A DNA stretch of 64,000 bases from Bacteroidota bacterium (GCA_020161395.1 JAIUOE010000011.1:58314-122313); one strand, 5' to 3'. Counted from the stretch's first letter, positions 52,403 to 63,220 are shown. Numbers and translations are program-made. Notes: generated from the sequence alone by a model not told the origin.

Positions 52403-55400
52403 TTATCTGACAATACTCAGCTTACCGAGTACTGTTTTGGTCTCACCACCGTTGGATGGCTTGACAATTAATTTGTAAAGGTAAGTACCGTTTCCGGCGA
52501 GATCACCATCCTGATCCCGACCATCCCACTCAATCCGCACAAAACGGTCGTTTACCCATTTCGTATCTATTTCTTTGATTTTACGGCCCGCCACTGTGTA
52601 GATCAGAATCCTTACATCAACAGTACCAGCGATGTTATGCTGGAATGTAAAAAAAGTATTCGAAGAGAACGGATTAGGATAATTCATTACATATTCGACC
52701 GCCGTCCCGTTCCCGGAAACAACCTTGAACTCCGTCTCTGCTGTAGATGCATTGTTAAATACATCCCATCCTTTTATACGGATGTTGTAGATACCCGGTT
52801 CCAGACTTGTGAATTTATAGTTTACCTTACCGCTTTTACCGCCTGAATTGAGATCACCCGTAAAATAATTCGTCAAATCGATCGGATTCTCTTCTTTCTC
52901 ATTCAAAACTGCTTCAAGTTTATGACCTACTCCCAGACCTGTCGTATTCAAGCCTGTCTCGTCCTTTAATGAAACCACGAGGGTGGAGTTAGGATTTACC
53001 AAATACGCATTTTCGTACTGTGCGTCATCAAAAGTAATATCTATAACAGGTCCCTTGCCGTCATTTATAACGGACTGGTCAACCCCACCTATTGAAACAT
53101 TATTAGTGAAAGCAAGACCGTCTTTGTCACTGTTAAAAAAGTAAAAAACGATTTTACCTTTTTGATTGTCATATGAAATATCTTTTGGAACAACAAAGTC
53201 AGTATTGAATTTGCCGTTTAACACTGAAACCCTTCCCCGGAAGATCAAACCACCTGGTACCTTCATACTTACATTCGATCCGATTTCAGGAAGTGGCAGT
53301 GTAGTCTCTGCATCATATACTGTTAGCAACCCTTCGCCGTTGAAATCACTCCAGTTGCTTCCGTCCGCCTTTTTAATAGTTCCGGCTATCTTTATGTTAT
53401 TTAAAGCTTTAACCGGTATTATCTGAACAGAAGGATCAATGCCGTTTATGGAATCAACCTTGCCCGAAAACTGTGGCAGGGCGAGCCTAAGTGCCGGATC
53501 ACAGAACAGATGGAATTTTTGGTCATTAGAACTGGTATATCTCATCTTTGTTGTCAGATAAGCCGTTCCTATTCTTCTTGGAAGATTGTCTGAATCCCTT
53601 TGTGTGCTCAAAATCTGTGAATAAAAATCATCGTTCAGGATCGTATTTTGTTCCGAAAATACAGGTCTTACCGCAGTAAAAACTCCTATGGCTCCTGCAT
53701 TCGGAAGAAACAGGAGGTCCTCAGTAGCGCTTTGAGCGTCTGTTTTATCATAATATCCAAAATCGCATGTGGCGGCAGTTAAAAAGAAGTATCTGCTGTT
53801 CTTTAGTTGAGGGATTGTCGAACTTTTCACAAACACTTGTTCATGTGCCCAAAGTTCAGGACTTCCATGACCAATATAGTTCAGAAGTACCGATCCATCA
53901 TTTATCGAATTGATAATTGCAGAATTCACTTCCGGTTTCCTTCTTCCCAGACTTGTCTGTACAGTTGGATAATTGATCAGATATATTTTTTTCTGATCAT
54001 ATTCCCTGGGTATAACTGTCTGTGAAAGTCTCTCCGACTGTTCAGTATTCCTCGCCAGATCGATACCCTGTGATGTCAGGTTGTCATCTGCTACGAGAGT
54101 GATAAGATTTTTCCAGGCATTTTTGTCTGTGGTTTTCTCATACGCGATCAGCTTGTTGAGGTAATCATTCGCCTGTTTCTGGCTTTGAATGGCTATTCTT
54201 CCGATCGCAATATCAACTTTTCTGTCCGTTCCTGCAATGCATGCAAAAAAATCATCGGTTGGATATGCCTCTATCTCCTGCAAAAATTCACGGGTCTGAT
54301 AAGTCAGGACAAAATTTTTGTTTTTACCTTCAATGTTTTTGAAGTCATAATCCCCGTCTCCCCAAAGGAAAACGAAATCGGGAGTGATTTGCCAGTTGTC
54401 AAATGCGTATTTTATAAAATCCCTTAGCCCACTTGGATCCAGACTGCCGCCGTTAAACTCGTTCATAATCTCTTCGACAAAAAATATCTTTACGGAGAGG
54501 GGGTCTGAGGGGTTTGACTCTCTGAACTGCTTGTATCGATTTGCAGATTCCTGAAAATCCTTGCTCGTAACAAGTATCAGTTTCGCACCGGTGAGATCAC
54601 CCCGGATATTCTGATTTGCCACTTCAACGGCATTTACAGGGGTTTTATACTGGTTTCCACAGAAAGAGTAGTATCTGCTGACGAAATTTGGCTTTTCGTA
54701 TACTCTGAAGCGGTATTCACTTCCACTTTGCATTACAGGGTTTGTCACCAGCTTTACAGAAGAGTGATCTGTAATATCATAAACCTTGATATCGGTATTT
54801 GAGAAATTGTTCAGTCTGTACTCGTACAACGAATCAGGACCCGTTGTTCCTGAAATCCTCGGAGAATAAAACAAAAGGATGTCGTTGTAGGCTTTTAAAT
54901 ATCTTGTGTATGTAATCTCATAAAAATCGAGATATCCATAGGAAGTGCTGTTGAGAGTACCAAAAGTAAATCTGAGGACACTCCTCTCGTCAGGATAGGT
55001 CCCGAAATGTGTAACACTTCTGCTGCTGTCCATCCTGCCGTAAGAATAGGGATCGGAACCGATTCCCGTCATACTGCTCTGTCTTACAAGATTTCCATTC
55101 TCTTCGATTGTCAAACTTATTCTGTCAGTTGATCTGTTCACAAACCAGTAACGGTAATAAGAAGGAGTACCGGGCACAATACCCTCTACTTTTTTCTGAT
55201 AAACACGGGATTTGACAGACTGTGAAAATTCATCACCAACGAAGTATCTCCCGCTCTGCCCGATATTTATTTTGTCTTCGTCCCAAAATTCGTAGGCATT
55301 GGAGGTTTCAACCACAGTTGGATTCGGATCAGTTACCCCTGTTTTGGTACCAGTTCTCTTGCCGTTTGCTCCACCGGATGTTATCCAGAAGTAGTTTTTT

Positions 55401-56392
55401 GCAGAATAGGAATGCTGATTTCTCATCATCTGTCTGCCAAGGGTATCATAATACCAGAATGCGGTGCCCCGTCCATAAAAAATGATGTTATCAGAAGGAT
55501 CGAATCTCCCGTCATCTTCACCTGAAACAGTGATCGCAATCTCCTGCAGGTCTTCGGGTCTTGGCATTAATATGTTCTCCGAGAGAACATAACCGCCATT
55601 GTTATAAATCTTTATTGTTTTTGGATTGACAGTTGCCGGATCAACACCATAATTTCGCAGTTGATCATAGGTAATGCGGTAAAATCCTTCTTCCGGAGCC
55701 TCAAATCTTACCCATTTCCCTGATGAAAGCACGGTGGAACCGACTCCGGCTCCTTTTTTCAAAGCAGGCTTTGCCTTTGCTATCCACCTTTTTGCGACAT
55801 CATAATTGAATATCATGTCTCTAAGCAAATCATCTTCAACATTGGAGGAAATAGTTGATCCGCCGAATGTGAATCTTATCTGAATCCTGGTCACTACTTT
55901 TATTTTGCCAAACTCTTGAGTCGCAGGGACAATGTGGATATCCTGAACATTCAATCCCCGAATTATCCCGCTCTCACCAAAGATAATATTTTCAGATAAA
56001 TCGATCGTTCCGGGTTTAGAAACCCAGGTATAGACAGGGTTTCGGTCTTCGTTAAAGGAGATTTCGGCTACAGGCGGGAGTTCGCCATCAAAATACTTAA
56101 ATGATGCGGATATTATCTCAGCGGTAACGCCATTTTCAAAGGGAACACCCAGCGAAATCACTCTGGATTTCAGATTTGGCATTCCTGCTTTCAGATTTGG
56201 GAGGACGCCTGCACCCCTGAAATTGATCTCACGATACAATCTCTCACCATACAAATGCATGGAGGTATCCGTATAATCGGGTATAAATTCAATTATACAC
56301 GACGCAGGAGAAGATTGAACAAGTCTTAAATCACTCTGAGGAAACACTGTGAGGAACAGAGCAACAATTGACAGTGAGATTTTTTTGAGCAT
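52403..56392 (-). CDS. porU: T9SS C-terminal signal peptidase/sortase PorU (gingipain-like C25)
   Basis: 1329 residues from the ATG at 56390-56392, chosen because GGA lies about 6 nt upstream and a signal peptide begins at once; an in-frame TTG ten codons earlier is less likely. The C25 domain (about 600-980) carries catalytic His842 in 'YIGHGSPE' and Cys876 in 'TAATCDFG', the expected pair. The end is a T9SS-type beta domain ('YVMNYPNPF...GKLSIVR'). PorU removes the sorting domain of cargo and attaches it to A-LPS or another anchor at the surface. It works with PorV, encoded next. Confidence 0.92.
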   Translation of the reverse strand: MLKKISLSIVALFLTVFPQSDLRLVQSSPASCIIEFIPDYTDTSMHLYGERLYREINFRGAGVLPNLKAGMPNLKSRVISLGVPFENGVTAEIISASFKYFDGELPPVAEISFNEDRNPVYTWVSKPGTIDLSENIIFGESGIIRGLNVQDIHIVPATQEFGKIKVVTRIQIRFTFGGSTISSNVEDDLLRDMIFNYDVAKRWIAKAKPALKKGAGVGSTVLSSGKWVRFEAPEEGFYRITYDQLRNYGVDPATVNPKTIKIYNNGGYVLSENILMPRPEDLQEIAITVSGEDDGRFDPSDNIIFYGRGTAFWYYDTLGRQMMRNQHSYSAKNYFWITSGGANGKRTGTKTGVTDPNPTVVETSNAYEFWDEDKINIGQSGRYFVGDEFSQSVKSRVYQKKVEGIVPGTPSYYRYWFVNRSTDRISLTIEENGNLVRQSSMTGIGSDPYSYGRMDSSRSVTHFGTYPDERSVLRFTFGTLNSTSYGYLDFYEITYTRYLKAYNDILLFYSPRISGTTGPDSLYEYRLNNFSNTDIKVYDITDHSSVKLVTNPVMQSGSEYRFRVYEKPNFVSRYYSFCGNQYKTPVNAVEVANQNIRGDLTGAKLILVTSKDFQESANRYKQFRESNPSDPLSVKIFFVEEIMNEFNGGSLDPSGLRDFIKYAFDNWQITPDFVFLWGDGDYDFKNIEGKNKNFVLTYQTREFLQEIEAYPTDDFFACIAGTDRKVDIAIGRIAIQSQKQANDYLNKLIAYEKTTDKNAWKNLITLVADDNLTSQGIDLARNTEQSERLSQTVIPREYDQKKIYLINYPTVQTSLGRRKPEVNSAIINSINDGSVLLNYIGHGSPELWAHEQVFVKSSTIPQLKNSRYFFLTAATCDFGYYDKTDAQSATEDLLFLPNAGAIGVFTAVRPVFSEQNTILNDDFYSQILSTQRDSDNLPRRIGTAYLTTKMRYTSSNDQKFHLFCDPALRLALPQFSGKVDSINGIDPSVQIIPVKALNNIKIAGTIKKADGSNWSDFNGEGLLTVYDAETTLPLPEIGSNVSMKVPGGLIFRGRVSVLNGKFNTDFVVPKDISYDNQKGKIVFYFFNSDKDGLAFTNNVSIGGVDQSVINDGKGPVIDITFDDAQYENAYLVNPNSTLVVSLKDETGLNTTGLGVGHKLEAVLNEKEENPIDLTNYFTGDLNSGGKSGKVNYKFTSLEPGIYNIRIKGWDVFNNASTAETEFKVVSGNGTAVEYVMNYPNPFSSNTFFTFQHNIAGTVDVRILIYTVAGRKIKEIDTKWVNDRFVRIEWDGRDQDGDLAGNGTYLYKLIVKPSNGGETKTVLGKLSIVR

Positions 56393-56472
56393 ACTTTCCG
56401 GTTTATTGTTATTTACAAACAAACTTTGATAAACTTAGTATAAAAATCTCGTATAATTGCTCCGGTTTTACT

Positions 56473-56528
56473 GGCAAACTACTACATTCACGACTGAATG
56501 TCAAGTCAAAATTCATGACTTGTTTGCC
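56473..56528. other. inverted repeats that could form a three-way junction
   Basis: GGCAAAC (56473-56479) and GTTTGCC (56522-56528) enclose two hairpins: ACATTCA/TGAATGT (56484-56490/56495-56501, loop CGAC) and AAGTCA/TGACTT (56503-56508/56516-56521). It lies about 80 bp upstream of porU, between porU and the PAS-GAF kinase gene, with no T run on either side. It could be a structured leader RNA or an operator array. Strand not determined. Confidence 0.5.
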
Positions 56529-56621
56529 TTGGCGAGTTCTGAAAATTATTTACTTCAACTTTCAAGATAATTAATTATTTGTTAATAAGCTAAATCAAAA
56601 ACATTGGATAACCGACATTTT

Positions 56622-58451
56622 TTACTTTTTGTTGCCATATTTAGGGAATTTGACATTAAATACAGAACCTTTACCCAATTCACTTTCCACATTTATTTCG
56701 CCGTTCATTAAGCGGGTATATTTTTCGGCAATACTGAGCCCCAATCCGGAACCTTCGTATCCCCTTCCCATCCCTTCACTTGCCTGCCTAAACTCATCCC
56801 AAACCAGTTTTATCTCCTCCTCAGACATACCAATCCCGGTATCAATAATCCTGATCAGCCAAAAATCCCCTGATTCATTCAGTTTTACCTGTATTCCCCC
56901 TTTTTGAGTAAACTTGATTGCATTATTCAGAAGATTGCTGATCACATTGAGGAATAAATCCGGATCAAGATGGCAGGCTGCCTCTTTTACCATCGAGTGA
57001 AAAGTTAAAGCCAATCCCTTCTGCCCGGCTGCTGCAGTATAAAGCTTAACCTCGTCTTCGAGGTACTGAACAAGATCAACATCACGAGGCGACACTTCAA
57101 TTTTTCCGGCATCATACTTTGAGAGGTCGAGTATCAGTTTTACTGTCTCTAAAAGCCGCAATCCACCTTTATGAATTGTGTTTATCATCCTGGTAAGATG
57201 CTCATCGTTTTTAAGTTCCTCACCCAGAATTTCAGAGTAGCCAAGAATACCAATTAAAGGAGTGCGCAGCTCATGACTCATATTCGCAAAAAAATTGGCT
57301 TTCACCCGGTTCATTTCTTCAGCTTTCTCTTTTGCCGCAATCAACTCCTCAAGATAATTCTTGCGTTGGAAAAAAATGCCGATATGAGTAGCTGCTATGT
57401 TCAGTATATCAACCGTTTTTTGATCAAAAAGTTGTGTATTGGAGATATTTTCAACTAATACAAGACCGATTACCTCTCCTTTTATCACAAGTTTTGTGAA
57501 GGCAACCGAACCGGGAATTAACTCTGATAAATCACTCTCTTTTCCTGCAATAATTTTATTTAGATGTGGCTGGTTAAAAACAGAATTGTTTTTTTCGTGA
57601 AGGAGAAGGTCGCATAGGGTCTGATCATGAGTATGTTGAACCGCGCTTTTCATTCTGGAATGAGTGGAATATTCAACGGTCGAGGAACCGGTAATTTTAT
57701 TATAAGAGGCAAGAATGAAACGGTCAAAATCGATCAGATGCCTCAACTCTTTCTCCACTACACCGGCGACTTTAACAGTGTCCTGATTGGATAATATTAT
57801 ATTGGATATTCTGTACTGCATCGACTGCAACAAAAGAGCGTTTTTTTGCACTGTAATATCTTTTTGTATCCCCCAGTTTCCAACCAGCACTCCCCTTTTT
57901 ATGTTCCCGATTAAGGTATTGCTGAAGTATTTTACATTTCCGTCAACATCCAGTTCTTTCGTCTCTAGATTCTCAATTTTGTAATTCGATCTGATAAAGT
58001 CTTCAGTCGCTTTTATGTTGATTTCATCAATTTTATTCCCGTAGAGTTCGAGAAGTGTCTTACCGGTCATCTCGGAAGGGAGCGAATAACCGTACAGTTT
58101 AGCAAGAGCAAAATTACTTTCTGTAATCACACCCCGGGTAATAATCTCTGTAATCTGAAGCGATACATCATCTGAAGTGTCAACAGGAGGATGATATTCA
58201 ACATAAAAAATTCCTTCACTTGACTTTCTGAGAAATTCCTGAAATCTTTCTTCGCTTTTAAGCAATGAAATTTCGGCTTTTCGTCTTTCCTGTATTTCAT
58301 GCTCCAGTTCTCTGTTGGCTTTTTCTATTTCCTCAATATATTTTTTCAGCGATGCAGGATAGCCATTTTCTGATCGAAAATCTGTTGAATTTTCGTCAGT
58401 CATTTCAGATGGCTGTTGAACATTTTCAGGTTCGTCAGAAGTGTTACTCAT
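56622..58451 (-). CDS. soluble PAS-GAF histidine kinase
   Basis: 609 residues, no membrane segment. A short coiled coil (about 33-70), a PAS domain (about 66-205; 'NFALAKLYGYSLPSEMTGKT'), a GAF domain (about 215-365; 'LRHLIDFDRFILASYN'), HisKA with His393 in 'NMSHELRTPLIGILGYSEIL', and HATPase_c ('LLNNAIKFT', 'DTGIGMS', 'GSGLGLSI'). Signal unknown; the GAF domain could bind a small ligand or heme. It overlaps the end of nth by 8 bp, and no response regulator is adjacent. Confidence 0.9.
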   Translation of the reverse strand: MSNTSDEPENVQQPSEMTDENSTDFRSENGYPASLKKYIEEIEKANRELEHEIQERRKAEISLLKSEERFQEFLRKSSEGIFYVEYHPPVDTSDDVSLQITEIITRGVITESNFALAKLYGYSLPSEMTGKTLLELYGNKIDEINIKATEDFIRSNYKIENLETKELDVDGNVKYFSNTLIGNIKRGVLVGNWGIQKDITVQKNALLLQSMQYRISNIILSNQDTVKVAGVVEKELRHLIDFDRFILASYNKITGSSTVEYSTHSRMKSAVQHTHDQTLCDLLLHEKNNSVFNQPHLNKIIAGKESDLSELIPGSVAFTKLVIKGEVIGLVLVENISNTQLFDQKTVDILNIAATHIGIFFQRKNYLEELIAAKEKAEEMNRVKANFFANMSHELRTPLIGILGYSEILGEELKNDEHLTRMINTIHKGGLRLLETVKLILDLSKYDAGKIEVSPRDVDLVQYLEDEVKLYTAAAGQKGLALTFHSMVKEAACHLDPDLFLNVISNLLNNAIKFTQKGGIQVKLNESGDFWLIRIIDTGIGMSEEEIKLVWDEFRQASEGMGRGYEGSGLGLSIAEKYTRLMNGEINVESELGKGSVFNVKFPKYGNKK

Positions 58452-59091
58452 TCACAGCCACCGATCCTGCGGGACAGATGTCATTCAAGATACAACGACC
58501 GCATTCCGGTTTTCTTGCGAAACAGACATTCCTTCCGTGTGTGGCAAGTTGATGAGAAAAGAGAACCCAGTCAGAAGGATCGAGTAACTCTTTAAGTTGT
58601 GCCTCAATTTTGTCCGGATCGGCACTCTCCACCAGTCCCAGCAAATTGGAAAGCCTCTTTACATGGGTGTCAACCGCAATAGCAGGAATTCCATACGCAT
58701 TCCCAACCACTACCGATGCAGTTTTTCTCCCAACCCCGGGCAACTCCTTAAGTGTGTCAAAATCAGAAGGAACTTCACCACCAAACTGACTCACAAGTAT
58801 CTCGCAGCAACTCTTGATACTTTTTGCTTTTTGTCTGTAAAATCCTGTTGAGAAAATGGCTTGTTCTATCGTTTCCACGGGGGCAGAAACAAAATCTGCC
58901 GGCGATTTGAATTTCTTGAAAAGGTCTGCAGTTACCAGATTGACTCTTGCATCGGTGCATTGAGCGGAAAGCATGGTAGCTGTTAAAAGCTCGAAAGGTG
59001 AATTAAAATTCAGGGCGCAAACCGCTTCGGGATAGACCTCTTTCATCCGCCTTACGACTTCTTTCGCCTGTACTGATTTATCTGTTGACAT
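58444..59091 (-). CDS. nth: endonuclease III (DNA glycosylase/AP lyase)
   Basis: 215 residues from the ATG at 59089-59091, the normal Nth length; a GTG 12 codons upstream would add residues with no homology. The helix-hairpin-helix 'ELPGVGRKTASVV' with the catalytic Lys is followed by the catalytic Asp in 'AIAVDTHVKRL'. A [4Fe-4S] cluster is bound by C-x6-C-x2-C-x5-C near the C-terminus ('CFARKPECGRCILNDIC'). It removes oxidised pyrimidines in base excision repair. Faces the HEFSH membrane protein gene across a 62-bp divergent gap. Confidence 0.94.
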   Translation of the reverse strand: MSTDKSVQAKEVVRRMKEVYPEAVCALNFNSPFELLTATMLSAQCTDARVNLVTADLFKKFKSPADFVSAPVETIEQAIFSTGFYRQKAKSIKSCCEILVSQFGGEVPSDFDTLKELPGVGRKTASVVVGNAYGIPAIAVDTHVKRLSNLLGLVESADPDKIEAQLKELLDPSDWVLFSHQLATHGRNVCFARKPECGRCILNDICPAGSVAVNE

Positions 59092-59153
59092 TTTAGAGAA
59101 TTCCAGATTTTTTGTAAATTGAACCACATATCAAAAAAAATTCCCGGAAACTA

Positions 59154-60005
59154 ATGATTGACATCCTTGTAAGTGCCTCCAAAAACACCCTGATTCACCT
59201 GACACTGATGTTTGGATTGACCGGGATTATTACCATGTTGCTCTTCCTGTTGCAAAGGATGATATGCATCTCCTTTAATAAAACCACAGGGTGGAAAGGT
59301 GTCTACATCACCGCATGGATCGGAACTCCTGTTCACGAGTTTTCACATGCACTGTTCTGTGTTATTTTTGGACACAAAATCAATGAAGTTGCGCTCTTTA
59401 AACCTGACAAGGCTTCAGGTGTTCTCGGATATGTCACTCACAACTACAATCCTAAAAGTATTTACCAGTCGATCGGGAATTTTTTCATCGGTATTGCCCC
59501 CCTGCTGGTGGGAAGTCTTATACTCTTTTTACTGTTCGACACTTTTTTCCCTGATCAGGCTTCGGCTGCAATTAAATCCAATTTCAATCTAAACAAACTC
59601 GATTCCTCCATAAGTGAAGTTTTTAAGGAAGTTTATGCTGGAATTGGAACAAATTTCTCAATTCTGCGGACTTCACTTCTGAAACCCGGAATTCTTGCAA
59701 TCACAATACTTTATGTGATGACCTCAATCTCTGCCCACATTGCTCCCAGTCATACCGATCTGAAAAATGCATTGCCAGGTTTTGGACTACTTGCAGGAAT
59801 AATACTGACTTTTAATTTAGTGGCTGCCTTCATGAAGTTTGACACAACATTACTAATGAGCAAAATTTCATTGTTCCTGGGAAAACTGCATGGAATTTTA
59901 CTTTTTGGACTCGCGCTCACAATCTTCACTTTTTTACTATTCTACATACCTCTTGCAGTTTACTATCTTTTTAAAAACAAAAGGATCCTGAACCCGTTTT
60001 TTTGA
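59154..60005 (+). CDS. integral membrane HExxH protein, M50-like, function unknown
   Basis: 283 residues with about six hydrophobic segments. The second helix region contains 'GTPVHEFSHALFCVIFGHKINEVALF' (about 58-83): a membrane-embedded His-Glu-x-x-His followed by a second His, as in intramembrane or membrane-anchored metalloproteases, and then 'VLGYVTHNYN'. I do not see the N-x-x-P-D motif that supplies the third ligand in S2P proteases. CGGAAA precedes the ATG. It could be a zinc protease or only a structural relative. Ends in a terminator shared with hemL. Confidence 0.7.
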   Translation: MIDILVSASKNTLIHLTLMFGLTGIITMLLFLLQRMICISFNKTTGWKGVYITAWIGTPVHEFSHALFCVIFGHKINEVALFKPDKASGVLGYVTHNYNPKSIYQSIGNFFIGIAPLLVGSLILFLLFDTFFPDQASAAIKSNFNLNKLDSSISEVFKEVYAGIGTNFSILRTSLLKPGILAITILYVMTSISAHIAPSHTDLKNALPGFGLLAGIILTFNLVAAFMKFDTTLLMSKISLFLGKLHGILLFGLALTIFTFLLFYIPLAVYYLFKNKRILNPFF

Positions 60006-60022
60006 TCAGAGTTCAGTTTTAA

Positions 60023-60047
60023 GAACCGGGGTAAAAAACCCCGGTTC
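60023..60047. terminator. bidirectional intrinsic terminator
   Basis: GAACCGGGG (60023-60031) pairs with CCCCGGTTC (60039-60047) around TAAAAAA. It lies between the convergent HEFSH gene and hemL stops. GC-rich stem, with short T runs on both sides rather than long ones. Confidence 0.75.
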
Positions 60048-60048
60048 G

Positions 60049-61338
60049 TTAAACAATTTCATTAAGAGTTTCGAAATGGGCTTTCACAGTCCTGTCAATA
60101 TCTTCTTCGCTCAGTGCAGTACTCAAGAACCACGATTCAAACTGTGCGGGTGGAAGGTAAATCCCTCTGTCGAGCATTCCATGGAAAAACTTTGCGTAAA
60201 GAGCAGTATCAGATTTGACGGCAGTATCAAAATCGTAAACAGGAGAATCTGTGAAAAACATGCTGATCATCGATCCAATCCTGTTTATTCTGTAGTTTTT
60301 TCCAAGTTTATCAAGATTCTCTCTGAATCCCGTCTCCAACTGGTCGGTTCTGTCCTCCAGAAGACTGTAGATTCCCGGATTTTCCTTTATGTGTGAGAGA
60401 GCCGCATAACCTGATGCCATGGCGAGAGGATTGCCGCTAAGGGTTCCTGCCTGATAGACGGGACCGAGGGGAGCAAGCTTTTCCATAATCTCTCTTTTGC
60501 CGCCAAACGCTCCTACCGGAAGTCCCCCACCGATAATTTTACCAAAAGTTGTAAGATCGGGAGTTATTCCAAATACTTCCTGCGCACCACCGGCAGCGAG
60601 GCGGAATCCGGTCATTACTTCATCCAGAATAAAAACTATTCCCTCTTCGCTGCACAGTTCACGAAGTCCGTTTATAAAATCTTCTGTCGGTATTACTACA
60701 CCCATGTTGCCTACCACAGGCTCAAGAATCAGCGCAGCCACTTCATTTTTATTGTTTTTTACGATCTCCTTAACATTATCCAGATCGTTATATCTGGCTA
60801 TCAGGGTGTCTGAGGCAGTCCCTTTTGTAACACCGGGGCTGTTCGGTTCGCCGAGAGTTAGGGCACCACTGCCTGCTTTAATCAGGAAAAAGTCTGCATG
60901 TCCGTGGTAGCAGCCTTCAAATTTGATTATCTTTTCCCGACCGGTAAATCCTCTTGCCACTCTGACGGCACTCATTGTTGCTTCAGTACCCGAATTTACC
61001 ATTCGTACCATTTCAACCGATGGCACCATCGAAGTAATCAGTTCTGCCATCCTGACTTCCATTTCAGTGGGTGCACCAAAACTTGATCCATTCTCAAGAG
61101 CGTCTGTCACAGCCTTTTTGATGAAAGGTGGATTATGCCCGAAAATGTGCGGTCCCCAGCTTCCAATGTAATCTATATATTCATTTCCATCCACATCGAA
61201 CAGTCTGGAACCTTCACCGCGAGCCATGAAGACAGGATTGCCACCAACCGACTTAAATGCCCGTACGGGTGAGTTTACACCACCGGGAATAAAATTTTTA
61301 GCCTGTTCAAAAAGTTCTTTACTTCTTCTAATATCCAT
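60049..61338 (-). CDS. hemL: glutamate-1-semialdehyde 2,1-aminomutase
   Basis: 429 residues from the ATG at 61336-61338; the upstream in-frame TTG would place AAAGG, the ribosome-binding site, inside the gene. Class III aminotransferase fold: 'PGGVNSPVRAF' at the N-terminus, 'NSGTEATMSAVRVARG' (PMP phosphate), 'LDEVMTGFR' (PLP ring Asp) and the PLP Lys267 in 'TFGKIIGGGLPVGA'. It makes 5-aminolevulinate in the C5 route to heme. It follows hemB, which uses this product, by 21 bp. Confidence 0.94.
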   Translation of the reverse strand: MDIRRSKELFEQAKNFIPGGVNSPVRAFKSVGGNPVFMARGEGSRLFDVDGNEYIDYIGSWGPHIFGHNPPFIKKAVTDALENGSSFGAPTEMEVRMAELITSMVPSVEMVRMVNSGTEATMSAVRVARGFTGREKIIKFEGCYHGHADFFLIKAGSGALTLGEPNSPGVTKGTASDTLIARYNDLDNVKEIVKNNKNEVAALILEPVVGNMGVVIPTEDFINGLRELCSEEGIVFILDEVMTGFRLAAGGAQEVFGITPDLTTFGKIIGGGLPVGAFGGKREIMEKLAPLGPVYQAGTLSGNPLAMASGYAALSHIKENPGIYSLLEDRTDQLETGFRENLDKLGKNYRINRIGSMISMFFTDSPVYDFDTAVKSDTALYAKFFHGMLDRGIYLPPAQFESWFLSTALSEEDIDRTVKAHFETLNEIV

Positions 61339-61359
61339 TAAAAAACTGCCTTTCAAATA

Positions 61360-62379
<1,020 letters not shown>

Positions 62380-62443
62380 TTAAAAAAATCACAAATTTAA
62401 ATTTACAACTATATAAGGGGCTAATAAAAACTTTTGGCGGGTA

Positions 62444-62959
62444 TTACTGAAAGAAAATTATTTTTTCCATGATTAAATGCTCGACTGTTGTACTACCCAT
62501 GGTGAAAGGTTCTCTCCTCACAGTCTCAAATCCCTGTTTTTTATACCATTTCACACTTTTTTCATTTTGAGTCATGACACCGAGGGTGACTTTTTCGAAA
62601 CGGTACTCCAAAGCGAACTCACAGGCGAAATCGAGGAGTTGTTTACCTATCCCGTTTCCCTGACTTTTAGGATGAACATAAAGTGATATTACGGTGAAAA
62701 TGTTGTTGTCGTCATCTCTTCTCAGTCTCATCCAGCCTGCAACTTCACTACCGTCGTCATAAACGAAGCACTCCTCGCGGTCGGTATTCAGAATTTCCTT
62801 TAATTTGACGGGTGAATAATTTTCATCGAGATACGAATCCAGATCCCCGACAGGGATGAAAGAGTATGCATCATGCCATGTTGTGCGGAGCAATTCCCTG
62901 ATTTTATCGATATCTTTGTTTTCTGCAGGTCTGATATTGATTACATTCTCGATCGACAT
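62444..62959 (-). CDS. GNAT-family N-acetyltransferase
   Basis: 171 residues. The acetyl-CoA-binding motif A is 'ISLYVHPKSQGNGIGKQLLDFACEFA' (about 90-115; the R/Q-x-x-G-x-G/A loop), with motif B 'VTLGVMTQNEKSVKWYKKQGFETV' (about 122-145). It acetylates a small molecule or protein amine; the substrate cannot be told. Monocistronic, minus strand, 100 bp upstream of hemB. Confidence 0.85.
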   Translation of the reverse strand: MSIENVINIRPAENKDIDKIRELLRTTWHDAYSFIPVGDLDSYLDENYSPVKLKEILNTDREECFVYDDGSEVAGWMRLRRDDDNNIFTVISLYVHPKSQGNGIGKQLLDFACEFALEYRFEKVTLGVMTQNEKSVKWYKKQGFETVRREPFTMGSTTVEHLIMEKIIFFQ

Positions 62960-63077
62960 AATAATTTTTCGTTTGAATAATTAAATATTTTTTTCATTTT
63001 GCAATATATGTATTTCCACTTGATTAGAAAATCCACACATTTCGTCTTTTATGGTGTACAAACAAATTTAAACTTGA

Positions 63078-63120
63078 AAGAGGCTGTCTCGATAGTAAAT
63101 ATCCAGCAGCCTCTTTTTTT
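63078..63120. repeat. inverted repeat with T run, possible insertion-element end or terminator
   Basis: AAGAGGCTG (63078-63086) and CAGCCTCTT (63107-63115) flank a 20-nt loop and run into a T tract. It lies about 100 bp beyond the transposase stop. It may mark the end of the insertion element (the GAGGCTGTCTC start resembles IS ends) or be a terminator. The rest of the 62960-63218 gap is AT-rich with no gene. Confidence 0.35.
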
Positions 63121-63194
63121 ATGTCATTTTTCGTTTTTTTGAATAATACCGGTAATTGTTCATTACCCAAAGTGACTTTTGTGTTTTTTGATCA

Positions 63195-63220
63195 AAAAAA
63201 AGGGTGTTATCCCTTTTTTT
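63195..63220 (-). terminator. terminator at the transposase 3' end
   Basis: AAAAAAAGGG (63195-63204) pairs with CCCTTTTTTT (63211-63220) around TGTTAT, overlapping the transposase stop. On the minus strand the stem ends in a T run. It probably ends transposase transcription or protects the element from outside reading. Confidence 0.55.
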
